Below, piece after piece: positions 32,715-41,295 of a stretch of 64,000 nt of DNA. Made by a program: the position numbers and the translations under genes. How positions within the stretch are numbered: position 1 is the stretch's first letter; each line of letters begins with the position of its first letter. The DNA comes from JAJNBA01 sp963842295 (GTDB taxonomy: Bacteria; Actinomycetota; UBA4738; HRBIN12). The stretch spans positions 1 through 64,000 of the forward strand of contig CAWJFY010000010.1 of the NCBI GenBank assembly GCA_963842295.1, written 5' to 3'. Below the pieces are notes generated by a model that saw only the letters and a program-made list of their open reading frames with translations, made no database searches and was not told the origin of the DNA.

Positions 32715-34015
32715 CGAGTGGCCTTCCCCTCCGACACGGTGAGTACCCCGTGCCGCACCGTGTACCGGACGCGCCCGACCAGCTCTCTCCCGATGAAGGC
32801 GCTGTTCCTCGATCTCGACACGAACGGTGGCTCGACGGTCCAGTGCTCCTCGGGATCGAAGAGCATGAGGTTGGCCGGTCGCCCCGCCTCGATCGGACCG
32901 CCGTGATCCCTCGCGCCCAGGATGCGAGCCGAGGAGGACGACATCGTCTCCAGCGCCCGCGATAGGGTGAGCAGGCCCGGTGTCACGAGCTGCGTCAACA
33001 CGGCGGCGAGGGCCGTCTCGAGCCCGATCGTGCCGTGGGGAGCGCGATCGAACTCCGCCTCCTTCTCCTCCACCGCGTGCGGAGCGTGATCGGTCGCGAT
33101 CGCGTCGATCGTGCCGTCGGCGAGCCCCTTCCGGAGTTGCTCTCGATCCTCCGCCGACCGGAACGGAGGGTTCACCTTGAGGTTCGTGTCGTACGAATGG
33201 AGGTCCTCGTCGGTGAAGACGAGGTGATGCGGTGTCACCTCCGCCGACACGCGGAGGCCGTCGGCCTTCGCGCGCCGCACCAGCTCCACCGATCGTGCCG
33301 AAGACAGGTGGCAGATGTGCAGCCGGCCGCCGGTGAGGCGCGCCATCTCGATGTCGCGGAAGACGATCGCGTCCTCGGCGGCGGCCGGCTGCCCCGCAAG
33401 GCCCAAGGAGTAGGAACTGAACCCCTCGTGCATCTGCTGGCCCGACGAGAGCGAGGCGTCCTCACAGTGCTCCGCCAGGACCACATCGTCGAACGCTCGG
33501 GCGTAGGTGAGCGCGTTCCGGAGGGTCCGTGCGGTGGGTACGCACCGCCCGTCGTCGCTGAACACGCGGACCCCGGCGGCGACCATCTCGCCGATCTCGG
33601 CGAGGACCTCCCCCTCGAGTCCCTTCGTGATCGCCCCGACGGGGAACACATCGGCGAGATCGGCGCGCGCGGCCGCGGCTCGGACCTCGGCGATCACGGA
33701 AGCGTCGTCGGCCACGGGGTCCGTGTTGGCCATCGGTGCGACGGCCGTGTAGCCGCCGGCCGCGGCCGCCCGCGTCCCCGTCTCCACGGTCTCCTTCTGC
33801 TCGAAACCGGGCTCACGGAGATGCGTGTGCATGTCCACCAACCCGGGCGAAAGGATGAGTCCGTCGCCGTCGATCTTCTCCGCCGATGCGGCGTCGAGGC
33901 CTCGTCCCACGTCCGCCACGACCCCATCCCGTACGAACACGTCCGCGACCTCGTCGCGACCACCCGCCGGGTCGACCACGCGAGCCCCTCGGAACAGGAT
34001 CTCGGAGCTAGCCAC
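32711..34015 (-). CDS. pyrC: Dihydroorotase
   Basis: Zinc amidohydrolase that cyclises carbamoyl aspartate. The 434-residue class I enzyme has metal motifs VDMHTHLREPG, the HICHLSSARS and EVTPHHLVF histidines, and ATDHAPH. The start GTG 34015 lies inside the pyrB end (8-base overlap) and follows GAGG at six bases. In the operon it sits between pyrB and carA, as in other actinobacteria. Confidence 0.96.
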   Translation of the reverse strand: MASSEILFRGARVVDPAGGRDEVADVFVRDGVVADVGRGLDAASAEKIDGDGLILSPGLVDMHTHLREPGFEQKETVETGTRAAAAGGYTAVAPMANTDPVADDASVIAEVRAAAARADLADVFPVGAITKGLEGEVLAEIGEMVAAGVRVFSDDGRCVPTARTLRNALTYARAFDDVVLAEHCEDASLSSGQQMHEGFSSYSLGLAGQPAAAEDAIVFRDIEMARLTGGRLHICHLSSARSVELVRRAKADGLRVSAEVTPHHLVFTDEDLHSYDTNLKVNPPFRSAEDREQLRKGLADGTIDAIATDHAPHAVEEKEAEFDRAPHGTIGLETALAAVLTQLVTPGLLTLSRALETMSSSSARILGARDHGGPIEAGRPANLMLFDPEEHWTVEPPFVSRSRNSAFIGRELVGRVRYTVRHGVLTVSEGKATR

Positions 34016-34952
34016 GAGGCGCCTCGTCCCCCGACTCCGCACGCCGCCCCCCGAGGAGCAGGTACAGCAGCGCCATCCTGACCGCGATGCCGTTGGTGAC
34101 CTGGTCCTCGATCACGCTCTGCGGCAGATCGGCGACATCGGAGTCGATCTCGACGCCTCGGTTCATCGGCCCCGGATGCATGATCAACGACCCCTCGGGC
34201 AGGAGCCCGACCCGCGTGCGGTTCAGACCGAACAGCCGCGCGTACTCACGCACGGACGGGAAGTACTCGAGGCGCTGCCGCTCGGTCTGCACCCTCAGCA
34301 GGTAGCAGACGTCGAGCTTCGGCAGCACCTCGTCGATGTCGTGACTGACCTCGACACCCCACGCGGGCGCGTCGGGTGGGATCAGGGTCGCAGGACCGAC
34401 CAGCGTCACGTCGGCGCCCATCTTCACGAGGCCGAACGAGAGCGACCGCGCCACCCGTGAGTGCAGCACGTCACCGATGATCGCCGCCCGCAGGCCCTCG
34501 AGACGGCCGAGCCGCTCGCGCATCGTGTAGAGATCGAGGAGCGCCTGCGTGGGATGCTCGTGGGTGCCGTCTCCCGCGTTCAGCACGTGGCCGCGCACCC
34601 ACTTCGTGAGCTGATACGGAGAGCCGGAGGACGAGTGCCGGATCACGATGGCATCCGCGCCCATCGCCTGCAGGGTGAGCGCGGTGTCCTTCAGCGATTC
34701 CCCTTTGGACACGCTCGAGCCCCCGGAGGCGAAGTTGATCACGTCCGCCGACAGGCGCTTGGCCGCCAGCTCGAACGAGATCCGGGTCCGGGTGGAGTTC
34801 TCGTAGAAGAGATTCACGACCGTCCGTCCGCGAAGGGCAGGGACCTTCTTGATCACCCGCGTGCCCACTTCCCGGAAGGACTCGGCGGTGTCGAGGATCC
34901 GGACCACGTCCTCCGCACTGACGTCGTGCATCGACAGGAGGTGCTCGTTCAC
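34008..34952 (-). CDS. pyrB: Aspartate carbamoyltransferase catalytic subunit
   Basis: Condenses carbamoyl phosphate with aspartate. The 314-residue product has FYENSTRTRISFELAAKRL (carbamoyl-phosphate loop), a loop region around ASGGSSVSKGESLKDT, DGTHEHPTQALLDLYT and HPGPMNRGVEI. These are ATCase rather than OTCase signatures. GTG 34952 overlaps the pyrR stop as GTGA. No pyrI regulatory subunit is present. Confidence 0.96.
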   Translation of the reverse strand: MNEHLLSMHDVSAEDVVRILDTAESFREVGTRVIKKVPALRGRTVVNLFYENSTRTRISFELAAKRLSADVINFASGGSSVSKGESLKDTALTLQAMGADAIVIRHSSSGSPYQLTKWVRGHVLNAGDGTHEHPTQALLDLYTMRERLGRLEGLRAAIIGDVLHSRVARSLSFGLVKMGADVTLVGPATLIPPDAPAWGVEVSHDIDEVLPKLDVCYLLRVQTERQRLEYFPSVREYARLFGLNRTRVGLLPEGSLIMHPGPMNRGVEIDSDVADLPQSVIEDQVTNGIAVRMALLYLLLGGRRAESGDEAPRG

Positions 34953-35530
34953 GCGCTCTCCTCGTGACCGGCGATGGCCGGGGCCCCCTTGAGCGTCCTT
35001 CCGGCAGATCCTTCCTCGACCACGGCGCCGTCCTCGCCGTCGACCTCCGTGACCATCACGCGGACGTCATCGCCGAGGTGCGTCGGTACGTTCTTCCCGA
35101 CGAAGTCCGCCCGGATCGGCAGCTCGCGATGCCCGCGGTCGACCAGCACGGCCAGGCGGATCCGGCGGGGCCTGCCAAGATCCGTGAGCGCGTCCATCGC
35201 CGCGCGGATCGTCCGACCCGTGTAGAGGACGTCGTCGACCAACACCACCGTGCGACCCGAGATGTCGAACGGGATCCTGGTCTCGTGGACTTGCGGGGCC
35301 TCCGCGGTGAGTCCGATGTCGTCCCGATAGAACGTGATGTCCAAGACGCCCACCGGGACATCGCCCCCCTCGATCTTCGAGATCTCTCGCGAGAGGCGGA
35401 GCGCGAGGTGGTCGCCGCGATCGGCGATGCCCACCAGCACGAGTCCGTCGGTCCGTTCCCGCTCGACGATCTCGTGAGCGATCCGCGCGAGGGCACGCCG
35501 CACGTCGTCGGGGCCGAGGATCTTGCTCAC
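34949..35530 (-). CDS. pyrR: PyrR bifunctional pyrimidine regulator / uracil phosphoribosyltransferase
   Basis: Binds pyr mRNA in response to UMP and also has uracil phosphoribosyltransferase activity. The 193-residue product has the PRPP loop VVLVDDVLYTGRTIRAAMDA and RRIRLAVLVDRGHRELPIRA. The start GTG 35530 (VSKILGPDDVRRALAR) follows a GAGGGGG element. First gene of the pyr operon; its RNA target is in the leader directly upstream, so the operon is probably autoregulated. Confidence 0.95.
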   Translation of the reverse strand: MSKILGPDDVRRALARIAHEIVERERTDGLVLVGIADRGDHLALRLSREISKIEGGDVPVGVLDITFYRDDIGLTAEAPQVHETRIPFDISGRTVVLVDDVLYTGRTIRAAMDALTDLGRPRRIRLAVLVDRGHRELPIRADFVGKNVPTHLGDDVRVMVTEVDGEDGAVVEEGSAGRTLKGAPAIAGHEESA

Positions 35531-35587
35531 ACGGGAACGCCCCCTCGAGCAGTCGAGGAGGCGCGCAGGTTGTGCTGCATCGATCGG

Positions 35588-35616
35588 CTCCCTTCCCGGC
35601 CTCACGGGACCGGACT
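35588..35616 (-). promoter_or_regulatory. PyrR-binding RNA loop in the pyr operon leader
   Basis: The minus strand reads AGTCCGGTCCCGTGAGG then CCGGGAAGGGAG. It matches the PyrR anti-antiterminator consensus (UCCNGNGAGGCY followed by GGGAAGG) and can fold into a CCGG stem around the loop. It lies about 60 bases before pyrR. In mycobacteria similar elements control translation of pyrR; that is the likely mode here because no terminator is visible. Confidence 0.75.
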
Positions 35617-35636
35617 TAAAGGGGAAGTTCGGACGG

Positions 35637-35666
35637 AGGATACCCCGGCGCCGGCCCCCGGCGCAA
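35637..35666 (-). promoter_or_regulatory. Possible promoter of the pyr operon
   Basis: TTGCGC (35666-35661) and TATCCT (35642-35637) with an 18-base spacer. The predicted transcript would begin just before the PyrR-binding loop, which supports the placement. The match to consensus is moderate. Confidence 0.45.
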
Positions 35667-35677
35667 CGAACCATCCC

Positions 35678-35706
35678 CTGGCCGGCCGCGGAGCCCGGCG
35701 TAGACT
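35678..35706 (+). promoter_or_regulatory. Weak promoter candidate for tatA
   Basis: TAGACT at 35701-35706, with only a weak CTGGCC at -35 spacing. An AGGAG site lies eight bases before the tatA ATG. Confidence 0.35.
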
Positions 35707-35738
35707 GTGGACAACCGAACTGAACAGGAGCAGTTGAG

Positions 35739-35987
35739 ATGCCTGATTGGGGATGGATCGTGCTCGCCGTGGCCGTTGTCTTCGGCGCGAGCAAGCTGCC
35801 CGATATCGCGCGGAACCTGGGCCGTTCCTCGGGAGAGTTCAAGAAAGGTCTCAAGGAGGGCAACGAGGTGTCGGACGACACGGAGATGGGTGCGCCGCCC
35901 CCCTCAGGCGTGGGACCAGCTCCCGCGGCGCCCCCGCCGGGACTCGCTCCGGACGGAGACGAGCGCCGGCCGGAGTCGCCCCTCTAG
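35739..35987 (+). CDS. tatA: TatA-family twin-arginine translocase component
   Basis: 82-residue pore-forming type Tat protein: one N-terminal membrane helix (WIVLAVAVVFGASKLPDIAR), the FG hinge, an amphipathic helix (RNLGRSSGEFKKGLKEG) and a Pro-rich acidic tail. The polar residue near position 8 that most TatA or TatB proteins carry is absent (PDWGWIVLA). It is the only plus-strand gene between 2063 and the right edge. It lies between divergent pyrR and convergent nusB; its stop and the nusB stop share the palindrome CTAG. No tatB or tatC is nearby. Confidence 0.85.
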   Translation: MPDWGWIVLAVAVVFGASKLPDIARNLGRSSGEFKKGLKEGNEVSDDTEMGAPPPSGVGPAPAAPPPGLAPDGDERRPESPL

Positions 35988-36409
35988 GGAGTCCCCAGAT
36001 CCTCGATCGCCGCGGGCCGCATCTCGCTCGCGATCTTCCCGAGGATCCCGTTCACGAACCGCGGCGCGCTCTCCGCCGACAGATCCGTCGCCGCCTCCAC
36101 CGCCTCACTGATGGCGACGGACGGGGGGATGTCGGGACGGTGGCGAAGCTCGTGCACCGCCACGCGGAGGATCGTCCGGTCGAGCGCCGCCATGCGCGCC
36201 ACGGTCCAGCCCTCCGTGTGCTCCTCGAGGAGCAGATCGATCTCCGGCAGGTGCTGGTCGACACCCTCCACGAGCTCGGCGGAGAACGACTCGACGGGGC
36301 GGCCTGCCTCGATCCACTCCGCGAGCACAAGGGTCGGCTCCGCGCCGGTGATGTCCGCCTGGTAGAGGATGTCGATCGCGGTCCGGCGGGCCTCGCGCCG
36401 CGACGTCAC
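35984..36409 (-). CDS. nusB: Transcription antitermination factor NusB
   Basis: Binds boxA RNA with NusE (S10) in rRNA antitermination. The 141-residue all-helical protein has SRREARRTAIDILYQADI, RMAALDRTILRVAVHELRH, PPSVAISEAVEAATDL and RFVNGILGKIA. GTG 36409 overlaps the efp stop as GTGA. Last gene of the aroC-to-nusB operon. Confidence 0.95.
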   Translation of the reverse strand: MTSRREARRTAIDILYQADITGAEPTLVLAEWIEAGRPVESFSAELVEGVDQHLPEIDLLLEEHTEGWTVARMAALDRTILRVAVHELRHRPDIPPSVAISEAVEAATDLSAESAPRFVNGILGKIASEMRPAAIEDLGTP

Positions 36410-36972
36410 GCTTTCACGCGCTCGATGTACTCGCCCGAGCGGGTGTCGACCTTCACCTGGTCGCCCTCTTCGACGAACAGCGGAACCTGGACGACGACTC
36501 CCGTCTCGAGTGTCGCCGGTTTGAGCGCGTTGGTGCGCGTGTCCCCCTTGGCGGCCGGGTCCGTGTTCCTGACCGACAGGACCATCGACGCGGGAAGGTC
36601 GACAGAGATCGGCACGCCCTCGTGGGTAGCGACGATCGCCTGACCGCCTTCCGTGACGTATCTGACCGCCTCGCCCACGACGGTACCCGGGACGTGCAGC
36701 TGCTCGTACGTCTGCAGGTCCATGAACACGAAGTCGGATCCGTCCGGATACAGGTACTGCATCTCCTTACGCTCGACGATCGCGAGGCCGACCTTGACGC
36801 CGGCGTTGAACGTCTTGTCCACCACCGCGCCCGTTCTGACGTTCCGGAGCTTCGTGCGGACGAAGGCACCGCCCTTCCCGGGCTTCACATGCTGGAACTC
36901 GACGATCTGGAACAACGTGCCGTCGAGCTCCAGGGTCATCCCGTTCTTCAGGTCGTTGGTGGAGACGCTCAT
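36406..36972 (-). CDS. efp: Elongation factor P
   Basis: Relieves ribosome stalling at polyproline. The 188-residue, three-domain protein has the tip loop HVKPGKGGAFVRTKLRN with a Lys at the position that contacts the P-site tRNA, and ATHEGVPISVDLPASM and TRSGEYIERVKA at the end. No modification enzyme gene is nearby. It lies between pepQ and nusB as in other actinobacteria. Confidence 0.97.
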   Translation of the reverse strand: MSVSTNDLKNGMTLELDGTLFQIVEFQHVKPGKGGAFVRTKLRNVRTGAVVDKTFNAGVKVGLAIVERKEMQYLYPDGSDFVFMDLQTYEQLHVPGTVVGEAVRYVTEGGQAIVATHEGVPISVDLPASMVLSVRNTDPAAKGDTRTNALKPATLETGVVVQVPLFVEEGDQVKVDTRSGEYIERVKA

Positions 36973-36978
36973 CCGTCG

Positions 36979-38052
36979 TTACAGCTCGATGAGCTCTCGC
37001 GTGGAGACGCCGAGCACCCTCGGCCCTTCCTCCGAGACCTCGACGGCATCTTCGATCCGCACACCGCCCATGCCCGGGAGATACACACCCGGCTCGACGG
37101 TGACCACCGCCCCCGCTGGCAGCACGTCCTCCCCGTCTCGTCGGAGCGACGGACCCTCGTGGATCTCGAGGCCAACGCCGTGGCCGAGGCCGTGCGTGAA
37201 GCGGTCCCCGTAGCCCGCATCCTCGATCACGCTGCGAGCCGCGCGGTCGACATCGCCCGCCGCCGCGCCGGGGCGCAGCGAGTCGATCCCCGCCTGCTGC
37301 GCCGCGGCCACGACATCGTGTACCTTGCGCAGCTCCGGCGCCGGCTCGCCGAAGGCGACGGTCCGGGTCATGTCCGTGTGATAGCCACCCACCTGCGCGC
37401 CGAAGTCCATCTTGATCAGGTCGCCTTCGGCGAGCGCGCGATGACACGGCCGGTGGTGCGGTTCGGCAGCGTGCTCCCCGAAGCCGACGATCGGATCGAA
37501 GGACAAACCGTCCGCGCCGTGTCGCGCCATCGCCAGCTCGAGCTGCGCCGCAGCCTGCCGCTCCGTGATACCGACCACGAGCAGGTCCAGGATGTCCTCG
37601 AACGCGCCGTCGGTGGCTTCCTGCGCCGAGCGGAGGAGCGCGAGCTCCTCGGCATCCTTCGCCCACCGGAGACGCTCGACCTCTTCGCCGACACCGGCCA
37701 GCTCGACACCCTCGAACAGCTCCTGCCATCGTTCCAGCTGCGCGACGGTGACCGCGTGGCGTTCGAACCCGAGTCGCCCGACACCGAGGCGGCGGACATG
37801 GTCTCGGATGGCCGGGGCGACGCTCTCCATCGACGCCACTCGAGTGAGGTCCGGCACCTCGTGCCGGGACTGTTCGTCGTACCGGCCGTCCGTGAAGAAG
37901 ACGGACTCAGTCGGACCGAGGAGCATCATCGCCGACGAACCGGAGAATCCCGTCAGGTAGCTGACGTTCGCGAGCTTCGTGACCAGCAGCGCGTCCACTC
38001 CTAGCTCCGCGCAGCGTGGGGTCAGCAGGTTCCTTCTTCTCAGGTGATCCAC
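36979..38052 (-). CDS. pepQ: Xaa-Pro peptidase (M24 family)
   Basis: Metallopeptidase of 357 residues that cleaves next to proline. An N-terminal creatinase-like domain (LLVTKLANVSYLTGFSGSSA) precedes the pita-bread domain with all five metal ligands: Asp in IKMDFGA, Asp in HTDMTRT, His in THGLGHGVGLEIHE, Glu in VTVEPGVYLPG and Glu in GGVRIEDAV. It overlaps aroQ by 13 bases. Aminopeptidase P and prolidase cannot be told apart from sequence alone. Confidence 0.92.
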   Translation of the reverse strand: MDHLRRRNLLTPRCAELGVDALLVTKLANVSYLTGFSGSSAMMLLGPTESVFFTDGRYDEQSRHEVPDLTRVASMESVAPAIRDHVRRLGVGRLGFERHAVTVAQLERWQELFEGVELAGVGEEVERLRWAKDAEELALLRSAQEATDGAFEDILDLLVVGITERQAAAQLELAMARHGADGLSFDPIVGFGEHAAEPHHRPCHRALAEGDLIKMDFGAQVGGYHTDMTRTVAFGEPAPELRKVHDVVAAAQQAGIDSLRPGAAAGDVDRAARSVIEDAGYGDRFTHGLGHGVGLEIHEGPSLRRDGEDVLPAGAVVTVEPGVYLPGMGGVRIEDAVEVSEEGPRVLGVSTRELIEL

Positions 38053-38471
38053 GGCATCGCCTCCAGAGCGAGATGATAGCCACCGGCCCCCAGACCGATG
38101 ATGGACGCGCGGCAGACCTCACTGACCACGGATCGGCGACGGAAGTCCTCTCGCGCCTGTGTGTTGGACATGTGCACCTCGATCACGGGGAGGCCACTCG
38201 CCTCGATCGCGTCGCGAAGCGCGTACGAGTAGTGCGTCAGTGCGCCCGGATTGATCACGACGGCGCCCACGCCCTCCGCGTCGGCGCCGAGCATCCAGCC
38301 CACCAGATCCCCCTCGTGATCCGACTGTCGCCAGGGGACCTCATGGCCCAAGCCGGCGGCGCGTTCTTCGACGGCACGCATGATGTCCTCGATGCTCTCG
38401 GATCCGTAGAGAGACGGCTCCCGGCGCCCCAGGGCCCCCAGGTTCGGACCGAACAGGAACAGCACCTTCAT
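38040..38471 (-). CDS. aroQ: Type II 3-dehydroquinate dehydratase
   Basis: Third step of the shikimate pathway. The 143-residue product has FGPNLGALGRREPSLYG with the catalytic Tyr, the loop Arg residues, VVINPGALTHYSYALRDAI, and EVHMSNTQAREDFRRRS with the catalytic His. The usual NLNxLG reads NLGALG. ATG 38471 overlaps the aroB stop as ATGA. Confidence 0.95.
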   Translation of the reverse strand: MKVLFLFGPNLGALGRREPSLYGSESIEDIMRAVEERAAGLGHEVPWRQSDHEGDLVGWMLGADAEGVGAVVINPGALTHYSYALRDAIEASGLPVIEVHMSNTQAREDFRRRSVVSEVCRASIIGLGAGGYHLALEAMPWIT

Positions 38472-39544
38472 ACCGGAGCTCCCATCTCGAGCAGGATGGA
38501 TCCCACCTCTGCATCGGACACACCATCCACGACGACAGGGCGCCCGACCTGTTCCAGGAGCACGAATCTCACCCCACCGCGGTACTTCTTGTCGAGGCGT
38601 AGGCAGCGGAGCACGTCCTCGGCGGCCGGCAGGGGCCTCGCAGCCTCCAGCCCGAGGGACCGGAGGAGCCGTTCGGTGCGCGCCGAGAGGCCGGGCGCGA
38701 GTCCGCGCCTCTCGGCCAGCATCGCAGCGAAGACCATGCCGATGGCCACCGCCTCTCCGTGCGTCCGCCCCTGGAACTCGTCGAGCCGCTCGAGCGCGTG
38801 GCCGAGCGTATGACCGTAGTTGAGGACCTGCCTTGCGCTCGCATCTCGCTCGTCCTCCGCGACGATCCGTGCCTTCGCCGCGACGCATCGGGCGATCACG
38901 TCCTCCATGACGACCACGTCGCGCGCGAGGACGGAGGAAGGGTCGTTCTCAAGAAGGGCGAGGAGCTCATCATCCAGCGTGAGCGCGTATTTCGCCACCT
39001 CCGCCAGGCCGGACCGGAAGTCCCGCTCGTCGAGGGTGGCGAGGACGTCGACGTCTGCCAGCACGGCGATCGGCTGCGCGAAGGTCCCCACGAGGTTCTT
39101 GCCCTCCGGCAGGTTGACCGCCGTCTTGCCGCCGATCGCCGCATCCACCTGCGCCGTCAGCGTCGTGGGGATCTGGACGAACGGCACTCCTCGCATGTAG
39201 GTGGACGCGACGAATCCCGCGAGGTCACCCACCGCGCCGCCTCCGAGCGCGAGGATCGCGTCGTTCCGATGCGCTTCTCGTCCCGCCAGTTGCCGCAGGA
39301 GGCTCTCGTAGCCTCGGAGGGACTTCGCCTCCTCGCCGACCGGGACGAGGAGGAGCACGGAGGCGAGGCCTCGGTCTCCCAGAGCGTTCGCGAGCGACTC
39401 GTAGTAGAGATCGGAGACCGCTCGGTCAGAGATCACGAACGCGGTCGTCGCACCCGGCAGCGCCGGCAGGTGCCCCTCAGCCGACGCGAGGATCCCCGGT
39501 CCGATCGTCACCTCGTAGGCCCGCCCCGGCACGGGAACGGTCAC
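38468..39544 (-). CDS. aroB: 3-dehydroquinate synthase
   Basis: Second step of the shikimate pathway, NAD- and zinc-dependent. The 358-residue product has ALGGGAVGDLAGFVASTYMR, PTTLTAQVDAAIGGKTAVNL and zinc-site segments EVAKYAL and LNYGHTLGHALE. The start GTG 39544 overlaps the aroK stop as GTGA; the longer upstream frame is aroK shadow. Confidence 0.96.
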   Translation of the reverse strand: MTVPVPGRAYEVTIGPGILASAEGHLPALPGATTAFVISDRAVSDLYYESLANALGDRGLASVLLLVPVGEEAKSLRGYESLLRQLAGREAHRNDAILALGGGAVGDLAGFVASTYMRGVPFVQIPTTLTAQVDAAIGGKTAVNLPEGKNLVGTFAQPIAVLADVDVLATLDERDFRSGLAEVAKYALTLDDELLALLENDPSSVLARDVVVMEDVIARCVAAKARIVAEDERDASARQVLNYGHTLGHALERLDEFQGRTHGEAVAIGMVFAAMLAERRGLAPGLSARTERLLRSLGLEAARPLPAAEDVLRCLRLDKKYRGGVRFVLLEQVGRPVVVDGVSDAEVGSILLEMGAPV

Positions 39545-40038
39545 ACGGACCAACGGAGCTCCTCGACGATCGCGGCCGCCACGACCCCAGGGTCGCCGCT
39601 CCCGTCGACGACGTGGCCCGCGAACTCCCGGTACAGAGGTCCGCGTGAGGCGAGCAACCGTTCGAGATCCCCTTCCTGCCTGATGAGCGGACGATCCGAC
39701 GCCGGCTGCACCCGACGGCGCAGCTCGTCGAGCGGCACGTCCAGGTAGACGGCGACGCCCGTGTTGCGGAGGGTGATCCGGTTGGCGGGCTCCAACACGA
39801 CCCCGCCGCCGCACGCGATCACGGCCGGATCGTGCATCGAGGCCTTCACCAGTGCGGCGGCCTCCAGCGCTCGGAACGAGGCTTCGCCCTCGTCCCGGAA
39901 GATGTCCGCCACGGCGGCCCCTGCCTCGCGCTCGATCTCCGCGTCCAGGTCGAGGAAAGGGACCCCGAGACGCCCCGCGAGCTCACGACCCACCGTGGAC
40001 TTGCCGGCTCCCGGCATGCCCACCAGGTAGACGATCAC
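39541..40038 (-). CDS. aroK: Shikimate kinase
   Basis: Phosphorylates shikimate. The 165-residue P-loop kinase has GMPGAGKSTVGRELAGRLG, DLDAEIE for substrate binding, FRALEAAAL, and GGGVVLEPANR. GTG 40038 overlaps the aroC stop as GTGA. The order aroC-aroK-aroB-aroQ matches Mycobacterium. Confidence 0.96.
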   Translation of the reverse strand: MIVYLVGMPGAGKSTVGRELAGRLGVPFLDLDAEIEREAGAAVADIFRDEGEASFRALEAAALVKASMHDPAVIACGGGVVLEPANRITLRNTGVAVYLDVPLDELRRRVQPASDRPLIRQEGDLERLLASRGPLYREFAGHVVDGSGDPGVVAAAIVEELRWSV

Positions 40039-41189
40039 GGGAGCGTCTCCACGAACGCGTCGAGATTGCGCCGCGTCTCGAGGAGCGCGTCTCCCCCGAA
40101 CTTCTCCAGCACCGCGTTGGCGAGTTCGAATGCGACGACGGACTCCCCGACCACGCCGCCGGCGGGGACGGCGCAGACGTCGGTCCGTTGCTTGATCGCG
40201 ACCGCGCCCTCGCCGCTCGCGAGGTCGACGGTCGCGAGCGGCTTCGGCACGCTCGAGAAGGGTTTCATCGCCGCCCGGATCCGGATCGGCTGCCCGGTGC
40301 TCATGCCGCCCTCGATCCCGCCGGCCCGAGCGGTCGCCCGAGTGATGCGACCGGCGCGACGCACGATCTCGTCGTGTGCCGAGGAGCCGTAGCGCGCCGC
40401 CGACGCGAACCCATCACCCACGCCGACACCCTTCACGGACTGGATGCTCATCACGCCGAGCGCCAGACGTGCGTCGAGCTTGCGGTCGTAGTGGACGTGG
40501 GAGCCGAGGCCTGGCGGACATCCGTACGCGATCACCTCGAACTCGCCTCCCACCGTGTCGCGTGCCTTCCGGACGCGATCGATCTCGGCGACCATCCTCG
40601 CCCCCGCTCCTTCGTCGAAGCAGCGAACGGGCGAGGCGTCCACGGCATCGAGGTCCTCCGGTGCAGGGAGACGGCCCGACGTTCGGACCGAAACCTTTCC
40701 GATGCGGACCACATGCGACACGATCCGGATGTCGAGCTCGGCGAGGAAGGCTTTGCAGACGGACCCGATCGCTACGCGGGCGGCCGTCTCGCGAGCACTG
40801 GCACGTTCCAAGACGTTGCGGACGTCGTCGAACCCGTACTTCATGGCCCCGGCGAGGTCCGCGTGACCCGGCCGAGGGCGCGTGAGCCGGTCGGCCGGAT
40901 CGCCTTCTCCCTCCACGGCCATCAGGTCCCGGTACTTGGTCTCCCATTCGTTGTTCGGGATCGTGATCGCGATCGGCGACCCCAGGGTTCGACCGTGACG
41001 AACGCCGCTCAAGACATCGAGGGCGTCGGTCTCCAGGCGTTGGCGCCCGCCGCGGCCGTGCCCGTGGCGGCGCCGAGCGAGCTCACCCGCGATCTCCTTG
41101 GGAGCCACGGGCACGGCCGCCGGCATTCCCTCCAGAACGGCCACGAGCGCCTTACCGTGGGACTCGCCGGCCGTGAGCATCCTGAGCAC
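40035..41189 (-). CDS. aroC: Chorismate synthase
   Basis: Makes chorismate with reduced FMN. The 384-residue product has TAGESHGKALVAVLEGMPA, RRRHGHGRGGRQRLETD, RPRPGHADLAGAMKYGF, RNVLERASARETAARVA and AGGIEGGMSTGQPIRIR. I chose GTG 41189 (VLRMLTAGESHG), the usual family N-terminus. No strong Shine-Dalgarno is seen. A weak TACGAT lies a few bases upstream, so the operon may start with a very short leader. Confidence 0.95.
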   Translation of the reverse strand: MLRMLTAGESHGKALVAVLEGMPAAVPVAPKEIAGELARRRHGHGRGGRQRLETDALDVLSGVRHGRTLGSPIAITIPNNEWETKYRDLMAVEGEGDPADRLTRPRPGHADLAGAMKYGFDDVRNVLERASARETAARVAIGSVCKAFLAELDIRIVSHVVRIGKVSVRTSGRLPAPEDLDAVDASPVRCFDEGAGARMVAEIDRVRKARDTVGGEFEVIAYGCPPGLGSHVHYDRKLDARLALGVMSIQSVKGVGVGDGFASAARYGSSAHDEIVRRAGRITRATARAGGIEGGMSTGQPIRIRAAMKPFSSVPKPLATVDLASGEGAVAIKQRTDVCAVPAGGVVGESVVAFELANAVLEKFGGDALLETRRNLDAFVETLP

Positions 41190-41231
41190 GGCAGCATCGT
41201 ATCGGACCCCATCGCGCTGCTCGGAGTGTGC

Positions 41232-41255
41232 GGGGGCGGCGCGAGCGCCGCCCCC
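41232..41255 (-). terminator. Hairpin terminator after the pilus operon
   Basis: A perfect 10-base-pair stem of GGGGGCGGCG and CGCCGCCCCC around a 4-base loop, between the end of the PilP-like gene and aroC. No T-tract, as is common for high-GC actinobacterial terminators. Confidence 0.65.
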
Positions 41256-41259
41256 GCGG

Positions 41260-41293
41260 CCGGCGACCGCTCCCCCCGTGGGCGGGTCGCCGG
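41260..41293 (-). terminator. Second hairpin after the pilus operon
   Basis: A 9-base-pair stem (CCGGCGACC with GGTCGCCGG) and a 16-base loop, directly after the PilP-like stop codon and before the stronger hairpin at 41232-41255. The two would act in tandem. Confidence 0.5.
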
Positions 41294-41295
41294 GG

